A program made the translations under genes and the position numbers. Under the pieces are notes generated by a model, which saw nothing but the letters and a program-made list of their open reading frames with translations, had not been told where the DNA came from and did no database searches. A DNA stretch of 7,824 nt from Gammaproteobacteria bacterium (GTDB lineage Bacteria; Pseudomonadota; Gammaproteobacteria; Thiohalomonadales; Thiohalomonadaceae). This document shows, in pieces, positions 1 through 6,492 of the stretch (position 1 is the first letter of the stretch; every line of letters begins with the position of its first letter). The stretch lies in NCBI GenBank assembly GCA_023228645.1, contig JALOAT010000091.1:1-7824 (forward strand). The letters are read 5' to 3'.

Positions 1-11
1 TGAGCCGGCGT

Positions 12-17
12 TATAAT
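12..17 (+). promoter_or_regulatory. Putative -10 element of the rsgA promoter
   Basis: TATAAT, a perfect match to the sigma70 -10 consensus, lies 29 nt before the rsgA start codon. Transcription would begin near position 24 and give a leader of about 23 nt. The matching -35 element would fall outside the window, so the promoter cannot be fully judged. The surrounding TTATAA is palindromic, so the same bases could also serve a divergent gene to the left. The leader has no strong Shine-Dalgarno sequence, only a weak TGAG. Confidence 0.45.
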
Positions 18-46
18 CGCGGCCGATTTTCCCTGAGCCGCGCTGC

Positions 47-1069
47 ATGAACAAACGCCGCCTCACGCGCCGCCAGGCGTGGCGCGTGAACAAGATCCAG
101 GAAGAGCGCCTGCGCCGCGCCGAGCGCAAGACCGCGGCCGTAACGGACACGGATCCGGCCGATGGCCCCGAGCGTTTCGGCCGGGTGATGGCCAACTACG
201 GGGCCCTGCTCGAAATCGAGGACGAAACCGGCGCGGTACACCGCTGCGCCTGTCGCCAGAACCTGGGCCTGCCTGTGGTGGGCGACGAGGTGGTGTGGCA
301 GGCCGGGCGTGAGGGCCTCAGCGTGGTCACGGCGCTGCGCCCGCGGCGCAGCCTGCTGGCGCGGCCCGACGCCAGCGGCGAGGCCAAGCCGCTCGCCGCC
401 AACGTGGACCAGATCCTGGTGGTGGCCGCGCCCCTGCCCCGCTACGACACCGAACTCATCGACAGCTATCTGATCGCCGCCGAGGCCCTCGGCATCCACC
501 CGGTCATCGTGCTCAACAAAATCGACCTGCTGGATGCGGACTCGCGCGCGCGGCTTGATGCGGATTTCGAGCCCTACACGGCCCTGGGCTATCACCTGCT
601 GCGCGCGAGCACCATCGAGCGCCACGGTCTGGACGCGCTGGCGGCGGAGTTGCGCGGCAAGACCAGCGTGTTCGTGGGCCAGTCGGGCGTGGGCAAGTCG
701 TCCCTGGTCAATGCGCTGCTGCCGACCGCCAGCGTGCGCGTGGGCGAACTCACCGAAGCTGCCCACGGTCGGCATACCACGTCGGCGGCACGCCTGTACC
801 AGCTCGATTGCGGTGGCGCTCTCATCGACTCACCGGGCGTACGCGCTTTCCGCTTGTGGGCCATGACACGTGAACAGCTGGCACGCGGTTTTCCCGAATT
901 CCGGCCTTTGTTGGGCCAGTGTCGCTTCCGCGACTGCCGCCACGAAGCCGAGCCCGGCTGTGCGCTGCGCGCGGCGGTGGCCGACGGAAAGGCAAGCGCA
1001 GAACGCCTCGCGAGCTATCAGCACATCGCACTCGACATCGAGGAACGTCACCGCCCGGACTGGGGGTAA
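47..1069 (+). CDS. rsgA: Ribosome small-subunit-dependent GTPase A (RsgA/YjeQ)
   Basis: RsgA is a cytoplasmic, circularly permuted GTPase that acts late in 30S subunit assembly; its GTPase activity is stimulated by the 30S subunit. The 340-residue product shows the full family layout. A very basic N-terminal tail (about 1-28) precedes an OB-fold RNA-binding domain (about 43-100). The G motifs follow in permuted order: G4 NKID at 157-160, G1 GQSGVGKS at 211-218, G2 around HTT at 243-245 and G3 DSPG at 261-264. The C-terminal zinc site is Cys292, Cys297, His299 and Cys305 (C-X4-C-X-H-X5-C). Length and motifs are normal and no key residue is missing. The chosen ATG is the first in frame and gives the basic tail expected of proteobacterial RsgA. 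The gene ends 46 nt from the convergent end of the PepSY gene, and no clear intrinsic terminator is visible in that gap. Confidence 0.97.
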   Translation: MNKRRLTRRQAWRVNKIQEERLRRAERKTAAVTDTDPADGPERFGRVMANYGALLEIEDETGAVHRCACRQNLGLPVVGDEVVWQAGREGLSVVTALRPRRSLLARPDASGEAKPLAANVDQILVVAAPLPRYDTELIDSYLIAAEALGIHPVIVLNKIDLLDADSRARLDADFEPYTALGYHLLRASTIERHGLDALAAELRGKTSVFVGQSGVGKSSLVNALLPTASVRVGELTEAAHGRHTTSAARLYQLDCGGALIDSPGVRAFRLWAMTREQLARGFPEFRPLLGQCRFRDCRHEAEPGCALRAAVADGKASAERLASYQHIALDIEERHRPDWG

Positions 1070-1115
1070 GCGAGCCGACACATCGCTGATCGCAAACCGG
1101 TCACACCTGTACTCT

Positions 1116-2255
1116 TCACACGGCACTGTTTGCGGACGCCTGCTGGCACTTTGCGTTCCTGGTTTGTCGCTTGCGCCGATCCAGGTAAAGCATCCAGCCC
1201 GTAATGGTGAACAAGGGCATGGCCAGGCTGGCGAGCATCATGGCAATCAGCACCGGCGTGCCGAAAAAGCTGCCGGAGTGCAGGGGCAACATACTGCCCA
1301 TGAGCTTCTCGTTGAGAGACTTGTCGGCATAGCGGCGGTGTTCAAGGACGGCACCGCCGGTCGGTTCGATGCGCATCTGGTTGAAGGCGCGCTCGTGGGG
1401 CGCATCGGGGTCCATGTAGCTGAGACTCAACGGCTCGCCGGGGCGTCGCGGCAATTGCATGCGCACCGTGCTGTAGGCGGGCACGGCGCCGTTGAAGGCC
1501 TGCCAGGCCGTATCCAGTGCAACCTCGGGCAACGGCGCGGTGACGGGCTCGCGCCCAGGCGGGCCGAGCCTGGCGGGACGCTCGACGCCGGCCAGATTGA
1601 ACATGCCGGTGCGATACCAGTCGTAGGACCAGTACAGGCCGGTGATGGAGGCCAGGATGTACAGCGGCAGCATCCAGGTCCCGATCACCGAATGGAGGTT
1701 CCAGAGAAATGCGCGACCGGTGAGCGACCAGTGGAAGGTGAGCCAGCGGCGCAGGTCGGTGAACCGTCGCGGCCAGCGCAGGTAGAGCCCGCTCGCACTG
1801 AGCACCAGCAGCGCCACCGTGGAGGCACCCACCAATTGCTTGCCTGCCTCGCCTGCCAACAGCCAGCGATGCAGGCCCATCACCGCGGAGAAAAAGCCCT
1901 TGCCACGCGGCTTGCCCAGTACCTCGCCGGTGTAGGGGTCGAAGAACACCAGCTCGCCGCCACGCGCAGCGGGATTGTCTGCGGCGAAGATCACCGTGGC
2001 GGCGTGATCCGGCTCGCCGGCCAGGGATATGGACAGAACGGGACGATCCGACACCGTCTTCACGCGCGCGACAAGTTCATCGGGCGTGAGGCGCGGAGTA
2101 TCCCGCGGCACCACGTTCATTACATCGGCATTGATGAGATGAAGCAGCTCGTGCTCAAAGGACAACAGGCCACCGGTGACGCCGACCACCGACAGCAGGG
2201 TGCCGGCCGTAATGCCGAGCAGCCAGTGCAGTTGAAACCAGAAGTTGCGCAACAT
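1116..2255 (-). CDS. PepSY-associated TM helix protein, candidate siderophore-iron reductase
   Basis: This 379-residue inner-membrane protein belongs to the PepSY-associated transmembrane family, which includes the FoxB- and PiuB-like proteins found beside TonB-dependent receptors. Some members reduce ferric siderophores at the inner membrane to release iron. Four membrane segments are visible at about 11-33, 140-160, 188-210 and 334-358. A large periplasmic-type segment lies between TM1 and TM2 (with a PepSY-like FFDPYTGEVLG at 104-114) and another between TM3 and TM4. Histidines near helix ends (His10, His35, His39, His129, His188, His326) could be heme or metal ligands; this is inference. 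The C-terminus is a basic, polar cytoplasmic tail. The start is supported by GGAGAG a few bases upstream. It begins 24 nt after the receptor stop codon, so it is probably the last gene of the operon. The family assignment is firm; the reductase role comes from relatives and context. Confidence 0.85.
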   Translation of the reverse strand: MLRNFWFQLHWLLGITAGTLLSVVGVTGGLLSFEHELLHLINADVMNVVPRDTPRLTPDELVARVKTVSDRPVLSISLAGEPDHAATVIFAADNPAARGGELVFFDPYTGEVLGKPRGKGFFSAVMGLHRWLLAGEAGKQLVGASTVALLVLSASGLYLRWPRRFTDLRRWLTFHWSLTGRAFLWNLHSVIGTWMLPLYILASITGLYWSYDWYRTGMFNLAGVERPARLGPPGREPVTAPLPEVALDTAWQAFNGAVPAYSTVRMQLPRRPGEPLSLSYMDPDAPHERAFNQMRIEPTGGAVLEHRRYADKSLNEKLMGSMLPLHSGSFFGTPVLIAMMLASLAMPLFTITGWMLYLDRRKRQTRNAKCQQASANSAV

Positions 2256-2279
2256 GGTTCTCTCCGTGAAGGTGGCGGC

Positions 2280-4427
2280 TCAGAACTCCACGGTGGTGGA
2301 GAGCCAGAGCCGGCGACCCGGTTCGTTGTTGGCGTACACGTTGCCGTACTCGATGTCGCTGCCCACGGTGTAAGCACGGTAATCGACGAAGTCCTTGTCC
2401 AGCAGGTTCTGCACGGTGGCGGCGAAGCTCACGTTGTCCGAAGCGCGATAGTTGGCGCCCAGATGGAACAGGCTGTAGGCCTTGTAATCCCCCAGGTCGT
2501 CATAGCTGGGCGCGCCGCGCACACGTTCGCGCGCGCGATAGCGCTCGCTGAAGTACTCGGCACTGAGCCAGGCGCCCAGGCGTTCCGTCGCCTGCCAGCG
2601 CAGCTTGGCGTTGAGCATGTGCTTCGGCGTGTCGGTCAGGGGCTCGCCTTCGTTCTCGCCGCTCTTCTGCTCGCTTTCCGTGAATGTGTAGCTGCCCGTC
2701 AGCCACCAGCGTTCGGAGAGCGCTATGCGGGTGACGAACTCGGCGCCGTAGGTCACCGCCTCGTCGATGTTGAGGCTTTGAGAGAAGGTATCGGCGAGCG
2801 GCCAGTCGCCCCAGTTCACGCAACCCGGTCGGTTCGGATCGGCCGCATAGGTGCAGTTGAGCAGGTCGGGCCCGCTGGCGATCTTGTCGGAAAACTCGTT
2901 GTAGAAGGCCGTCACGCCCGCCATGAAACCGCGTTGGTTGTCAAAGATGGCGCCGATCTCCGTGGAGGTGGATTTCTCCGGTTCCAGATCGGGATTGCCG
3001 AACAGGGGCACTTTGCCCTGACCACCGAAGCCGACGATCCCGTCGGCCAACTGGTCCAGGCGCGGCGCCTTGTAGCCGCGGCTCACACCGCCTTTCAACA
3101 CCCAGTTGTCCGAGGCGTTCCACACCAGGTAGGCGCGCGGGCTGACGTTGCCGCCGAAGGCGTCGTGCTTGTCGTAGCGTGCGCCGAGGGTCAGGGCCAG
3201 GTCGTCGCGCAGCATCCACTCATCTTCGCCGAACAAGGCCCAGGTGGTCTGCGTGAACTTGGCGGGCGCCACGCCGTCGGTCATTTCGGCATCCCACCAC
3301 TGCCCGCCCACTGTGGCGACGTGGCTGTCGCCCACGGGCATGACCAGCTTGGTGTCCAGCACGAGGTTTTCGGTCTCGAGGGTGCGATCGCTTTCGGCCA
3401 CCTTGTTCGGGGTACCGGGCGGGATGAGGCGCCCCAGGGTCTCCGTGGTATTGCTCATCAAACTGGTTTCCAGCATACCGACGGCGAGACGGCTGGTGTG
3501 GCCCACGACCACCTGGTCACGATTGAAGCGCAACTCCTCGGCGTAGCCGCCGGCGCCCAGGGTTCCCAGTTGGCCTTCGCGGTTGTCGTAGGTCTGGCGG
3601 CCTGCTTCCACGTCCAGCCAGAGATCGTGTTTATCGCTCGGGGTATAGGTCAGCCGGCCGCCCAGGGAGTAGATGTCTCCCTTCACCGGGCTGGGACCGC
3701 GCTGATCGACCTCCACCGGGTCGCCGTTTACGTCGAGGTACTTGAGCCTGGATGCATCACGCTCGAAGACGCGTCCGCGCAATTGCAGGCCCAGGCGGTC
3801 CTGCACCAGCGGGCCCGAGGTATAGAGGCTGGCGGCGCGGCTGTCGCCGAAATCGGAATCCTCGTGGACCGTGCCCTCAAGAGTGACGGCACTGTTCCAC
3901 TGCTTGCTCACCTTGCGGGTGATGATGTTCACCACACCGCCCATGGCGTCCGAGCCGTAAAGCGTGGACATGGGGCCGCGCACCACCTCGATGCGCTCGA
4001 TGGCGGCCACGGGCGGGAAGAAACTGGTCTGGGTCTCGCCAAAGCCATTCGGTGTGACCTGACCGGCGGGATTCTGGCGGCGGCCGTCGATGAGGATCAG
4101 CGTGTAGTCGCTCGGCATGCCGCGAATGCTGATGTTCATGCCGCCGGTCTTTCCCACGCTCGCCTCCACATCGACGCCCTCGATTTCATCCAGGGCCTCG
4201 GCGATGCTGCTGACACCTTTCTGCTGCAGTTCTTCGCGGGTAATGACGGAAATGCTTGCCGGGGCCTCTGCGACGTCCTGCTCGAAGCCGGAGGCCGTGA
4301 CCACCTGGGTGCTCAGGCGCGTTGCATCGGAAGGCCCTGGTTCGGCGGCATGTGCCAAAGGCGAGAGGATTGTCGCGACCGCGGTGACGAGCAACCGGCG
4401 CGGAAAATGGACGGACGGGTAAGCCAT
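2280..4427 (-). CDS. TonB-dependent outer-membrane receptor, probably ferric siderophore type
   Basis: This 715-residue receptor would bind an iron complex at the cell surface and import it when energised by TonB. A Sec signal peptide (basic Arg10-Arg11, hydrophobic 12-24, AHA before a cut near residue 27) is followed by a TonB-box-like TQVVTAS (40-46). The plug runs from about 50 to 170 and contains IRGMPSDYTLILIDGRR (101-117) and the family signature IERIEVVRGPMSTLYGSDAM (143-162). The rest is the 22-strand barrel, ending in Phe715 as expected for outer-membrane insertion. YKAP (452-455) and GNPDLEPE (477-484) resemble the FepA/IrgA/CirA group. Cys525 and Cys536 could form a disulfide in a surface loop. 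The start is set by AGGAG 7 nt upstream and by the signal peptide. The gene lies 87 nt after exbD and 24 nt before the PepSY gene. The ligand is not certain; a catecholate siderophore is the best guess and heme looks unlikely. Confidence 0.94.
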   Translation of the reverse strand: MAYPSVHFPRRLLVTAVATILSPLAHAAEPGPSDATRLSTQVVTASGFEQDVAEAPASISVITREELQQKGVSSIAEALDEIEGVDVEASVGKTGGMNISIRGMPSDYTLILIDGRRQNPAGQVTPNGFGETQTSFFPPVAAIERIEVVRGPMSTLYGSDAMGGVVNIITRKVSKQWNSAVTLEGTVHEDSDFGDSRAASLYTSGPLVQDRLGLQLRGRVFERDASRLKYLDVNGDPVEVDQRGPSPVKGDIYSLGGRLTYTPSDKHDLWLDVEAGRQTYDNREGQLGTLGAGGYAEELRFNRDQVVVGHTSRLAVGMLETSLMSNTTETLGRLIPPGTPNKVAESDRTLETENLVLDTKLVMPVGDSHVATVGGQWWDAEMTDGVAPAKFTQTTWALFGEDEWMLRDDLALTLGARYDKHDAFGGNVSPRAYLVWNASDNWVLKGGVSRGYKAPRLDQLADGIVGFGGQGKVPLFGNPDLEPEKSTSTEIGAIFDNQRGFMAGVTAFYNEFSDKIASGPDLLNCTYAADPNRPGCVNWGDWPLADTFSQSLNIDEAVTYGAEFVTRIALSERWWLTGSYTFTESEQKSGENEGEPLTDTPKHMLNAKLRWQATERLGAWLSAEYFSERYRARERVRGAPSYDDLGDYKAYSLFHLGANYRASDNVSFAATVQNLLDKDFVDYRAYTVGSDIEYGNVYANNEPGRRLWLSTTVEF

Positions 4428-4431
4428 GCAT

Positions 4432-4476
4432 GTACTCCTGTTGGTCTTGCATTGGATGGCTGGCTCACAGGAGTAC
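4432..4476 (-). promoter_or_regulatory. Inverted repeat that pairs with the receptor's Shine-Dalgarno sequence
   Basis: In the 87-nt gap between exbD and the receptor gene, GTACTCCTG and CAGGAGTAC form a perfect 9-bp inverted repeat with a 27-nt loop. On the transcribed strand the second arm contains the receptor's Shine-Dalgarno AGGAG, 7 nt before the ATG at 4427. The folded mRNA would therefore cover the ribosome-binding site. This suggests control of receptor translation separately from tonB-exbB-exbD, or a DNA operator. I see no Fur box and no convincing promoter in this gap. The inverted repeat is directly visible; its function is inference. Confidence 0.5.
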
Positions 4477-4514
4477 TGTTGGCTGGCTGAAAATCGATCA
4501 GGTGAAGGCGGTGT

Positions 4515-4919
4515 TCATGATCCGGGATCGGTGACGAGGCCCAGTCGGCTCACGCCTGCGTGGGTCGCAGTCGACAGCACGCGGGCGATGACCTCGTAGG
4601 GAGTAGCGGCGTCGGCGCGCACCTGGACCACGGTATCGCCGGGAAGGGCGCCGAAGCGGGTTTTCAGGACCGCATCCTGCGCAGGTTCGTCATTCCAGTA
4701 CAGGCGCCCGTCACGATCGATGGTTACGGTGACGGTCTCCGGGTCGACGGTATTGGGGCGGCTGCTGGCCTTGGGCAGGTCGATCTTCACGGCGTGGGTC
4801 AACACCGGCGCGGTGATGATGAAGATCACCAGCAGCACCAGCATCACGTCCACCAGCGGGATCATGTTGATCTCGGCCACCGGCTCGTCCGCGTGCTTGT
4901 CGAAGTGCCCGATGCTCAT
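4515..4919 (-). CDS. exbD: Biopolymer transport protein ExbD
   Basis: ExbD is the single-span partner of ExbB in the inner-membrane motor that uses the proton gradient to energise TonB. The 134-residue protein has a short cytoplasmic N-terminus, then the conserved EINMIPLVDVMLVLLVIF (16-33) entering the membrane helix, which runs to about 40. Asp24 is at the position of the essential proton-carrying aspartate. The remainder (about 45-134) is the periplasmic domain, with the usual VTIDRDGRLYWN pattern (70-81) and a hydrophobic end. Its ATG overlaps the exbB stop codon by 4 nt (ATGA), a sign of coupled translation. TolR is the alternative in this fold, but the neighbouring tonB and receptor genes make ExbD the better call. 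Confidence 0.93.
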   Translation of the reverse strand: MSIGHFDKHADEPVAEINMIPLVDVMLVLLVIFIITAPVLTHAVKIDLPKASSRPNTVDPETVTVTIDRDGRLYWNDEPAQDAVLKTRFGALPGDTVVQVRADAATPYEVIARVLSTATHAGVSRLGLVTDPGS

Positions 4920-5596
4920 GCCGCGGCGCCCCTGCGCAGGCTGACGCCGGTGGTGAGAAAGGCGTGGATGTCATGGGCAAAGGCGTCCAGTTCCTCGAGC
5001 AGCACCCGATTGCGCCGGCTGAAGGCATTGAACGCCAGCACCGCCGGGATGGCCACGGCAAGCCCTGCCGCGGTGGCCACCAGGGCCTCGCCGAGGGGGC
5101 CCGCCACCTTGTCCATGGAGGCCGCGCCCTCCGTCGAGATGGTCAGGAGCGCGTGATAGATGCCCCAAACGGTCCCGAACAGACCCACGAACGGCGCGGT
5201 GCTGCCGATGGAGGCGAGCACCGCCTGGCCGGCCTGCAGGCGCGCCCCTTCCCGGTTCAACGCATTGCGCAGGGTGCGCACCAGGAATTCGTCAGTGGTG
5301 CAGCTGTCGCCGAGACGGGTGTGCTGGCTGCTCTGGAAGTGGTGAAGCCCCTCGAACACCGCACGGGCGAGGCGCGCCAGCGGCGCAGGCGAGGTCGCCG
5401 CGAGTTGCTTCGCCGCCGGCAGGTCCTGCGCATCCCAAAACCCCGCGGCGAAACGGGCATTGGCACGCCGGACCTGCACGAGACGCAAGGCCTTCAGGAA
5501 CACGAAATACCAGGTGAGCACGGACATGCCCACCAGGGCGAGAAACACACCGATCAGGACGAGATCGTCCTGCTGGAACACATACGTCAGGGACAT
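4916..5596 (-). CDS. exbB: Biopolymer transport protein ExbB (MotA/TolQ/ExbB family)
   Basis: ExbB forms the oligomeric inner-membrane channel that, with ExbD, powers TonB. The 226-residue protein has three membrane helices: about 11-35, 125-148 and 167-190. The family core is clear: GSTAPFVGLFGTVWGIYHAL (131-150) and GEALVATAAGLAVAIPAVLA (169-188). Glu170 aligns with the conserved functional glutamate. A soluble cytoplasmic region (about 36-120) lies between the first two helices, the normal ExbB/TolQ topology. The start follows the tonB stop with no spacing (TAGATG), and GGAGGG within the end of tonB provides a strong ribosome-binding site. The gene overlaps exbD by 4 nt. TolQ is excluded mainly by context, since no tolA, tolB or pal is nearby. 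Confidence 0.93.
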   Translation of the reverse strand: MSLTYVFQQDDLVLIGVFLALVGMSVLTWYFVFLKALRLVQVRRANARFAAGFWDAQDLPAAKQLAATSPAPLARLARAVFEGLHHFQSSQHTRLGDSCTTDEFLVRTLRNALNREGARLQAGQAVLASIGSTAPFVGLFGTVWGIYHALLTISTEGAASMDKVAGPLGEALVATAAGLAVAIPAVLAFNAFSRRNRVLLEELDAFAHDIHAFLTTGVSLRRGAAA

Positions 5597-6241
5597 CTAA
5601 CCCTCCAATCGGAATTCAACAGGAACCAGGACCCACGCCTCCACAGGGGTGCCGCCGCGCAAGGCCGGCGCAAACCGCCAGTGGCGCACGGCCTTCAGGG
5701 CCGCCTGGTCCAGCAGGTCCACCCCACTCGAACGGGCCACGCTCAACTCCGCCGCAGCGCCTTCCGCCGACACCCGCACCCGCAGTTCCACCATGCCCTG
5801 TTGCCTCAGCTTGCGCGCCAGGCGGGGGTACGCCGGCGGCGTGTTGCGCAGATAGGCGGCATCGAACACCGGCTGGGTGACGGCCGGGGTGGCCTCCTGG
5901 GTCTGCGCATCGGCCGTTTCCGTCTCCGCATCTGCCTGCTCCTGGGGCTGGGGCATTTCCGGCGTTGGCTCGGGCAGGGACTCCTGGGGTTGGGCGAGCG
6001 GCTGTGGGGTTTCCATCACCGGCAGCGGCTCCATCACGGGCTTGGGCTTTCTCTCCACTGGCTTGGGCGGCGGGGCCGCGGCCGCCTTCTGCTCCACCAG
6101 GGCGATGCTGATCATCTCCATGGCGACCGTGGGCAGTTGCTGCTCCGGCTGGACCAGCCAGGCGGCCATCAGCCCGCCGTGCAGCGTCAGGGCAGCGCCG
6201 GCGGCGAGCAACGGGATGGAACGGGCACGGGTGACTGGCAT
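5597..6241 (-). CDS. tonB: Energy transducer TonB
   Basis: TonB is anchored in the inner membrane, spans the periplasm and transmits energy from ExbB/ExbD to outer-membrane receptors. The 214-residue protein has an N-terminal anchor (about 9-30). It keeps the conserved membrane histidine (His21) of the SxxxH motif, but the serine position is Ala17. A Pro/Glu/Gln-rich spacer follows (about 52-125), with PKPVERKPKPVMEP and repeated PQ/PE pairs. The C-terminal TonB domain (about 130-214) includes PPAYPRLARKLRQQGMVELR (135-154), SSGVDLLDQAALKAVRHWRF (171-190) and a final beta-strand (VLVPVEFRL). The gene starts only 2 nt after the hemP stop (TAACCATG) and has no strong Shine-Dalgarno of its own, so it may depend on hemP translation. 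The order tonB-exbB-exbD and the adjacent receptor suggest a dedicated rather than a housekeeping Ton system. Confidence 0.94.
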   Translation of the reverse strand: MPVTRARSIPLLAAGAALTLHGGLMAAWLVQPEQQLPTVAMEMISIALVEQKAAAAPPPKPVERKPKPVMEPLPVMETPQPLAQPQESLPEPTPEMPQPQEQADAETETADAQTQEATPAVTQPVFDAAYLRNTPPAYPRLARKLRQQGMVELRVRVSAEGAAAELSVARSSGVDLLDQAALKAVRHWRFAPALRGGTPVEAWVLVPVEFRLEG

Positions 6242-6243
6242 GG

Positions 6244-6390
6244 TTACTTGGTCAGGATCAATTTGCCGTTACGGGTGACGCGCAGCGAATAGGTCTCGCC
6301 GCGATGCACGATGGTGAGTTGGCCCCGATTGCCCAGTAACTGATCGCTGGAAACGCGCTCAGGCAAGAGCGCCTTTACCGGTGTCTGCAT
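6244..6390 (-). CDS. hemP: HemP/HmuP family small protein
   Basis: This 48-residue protein belongs to the HemP family, small proteins encoded at the start of iron or heme uptake clusters. Family hallmarks are SSDQLLGNRGQLTIVHRGE (14-32), YSLR at 34-37 and the terminal LILTK. In rhizobia the homologue HmuP is a co-activator of the heme receptor gene, so a regulatory role is plausible here, but it is not shown by this sequence. The start at 6390 is chosen because GGAGAG lies 9 nt upstream (6405-6400) and the family motif begins soon after. A longer in-frame version starting near 6591 would run through the promoter, the Fur box and the repeat block, and has no family similarity there. It is the first gene of the iron-uptake operon, 2 nt before tonB. 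Confidence 0.88.
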   Translation of the reverse strand: MQTPVKALLPERVSSDQLLGNRGQLTIVHRGETYSLRVTRNGKLILTK

Positions 6391-6422
6391 TCTGGTCGGC
6401 TCTCCAAGGTTTCGACGACGAC

Positions 6423-6441
6423 AATGATAATGATTCGCATT
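6423..6441 (-). promoter_or_regulatory. Fur box in the hemP operon promoter
   Basis: The 19-bp AATGATAATGATTCGCATT closely fits the Fur operator. Against the 7-1-7 form (TGATAAT-N-ATTATCA) positions 6425-6439 match 12 of 14 bases. It covers the -10 element and part of the spacer of the promoter read toward hemP, so Fur with ferrous iron would block RNA polymerase. This predicts derepression of hemP-tonB-exbB-exbD and the downstream genes in low iron. Confidence 0.85.
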
Positions 6442-6452
6442 TGGCAATTCAA
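6424..6452 (-). promoter_or_regulatory. Sigma70-like promoter of the hemP operon
   Basis: On the minus strand, TTGAAT (6452-6447) and TATCAT (6429-6424) are separated by exactly 17 nt. They match the -35 and -10 consensus at 4 and 5 of 6 bases. Transcription would start near 6417, giving a leader of about 27 nt that contains the GGAGAG ribosome-binding site of hemP. The overlap with the Fur box strengthens the call. The start point is an estimate by spacing. Confidence 0.75.
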
Positions 6453-6492
6453 GCGGGCAACGACGGGGAGCGTCAGGATTGCAGGGGGCGAA

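Noticed and set aside
1070..1115. Bidirectional terminator between the convergent ends of rsgA and the PepSY gene
   Set aside because: No stable hairpin with a T-run on either strand could be found in these 46 bases.
2280..4427. Naming the receptor as a heme receptor because of neighbouring hemP
   Set aside because: No histidine in the plug or between YKAP and NPDL, and no heme transport or degradation genes in the window.
4186..4452. An 88-codon minus-strand frame starting in the loop of the hairpin before the receptor (MQDQQEYMHG...)
   Set aside because: Considered as a regulatory leader peptide, but it runs 240 nt into the receptor gene in another frame, has no Shine-Dalgarno of its own and shows shadow-type composition.
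870..4490. A 1206-codon open frame on the + strand across the end of rsgA, the PepSY gene and the receptor gene
   Set aside because: It lies antisense to two well-supported genes and out of frame with rsgA. Its product is a low-complexity mix rich in His, Gly, Ala, Gln and Arg with no domain pattern, as expected from the reverse of GC-rich codons.
4964..6292. A 442-codon open frame on the + strand opposite exbB, tonB and hemP
   Set aside because: It is antisense to three recognised genes and has the same shadow-type composition, with long Gly/Leu/His runs opposite the Pro/Glu-rich part of tonB.
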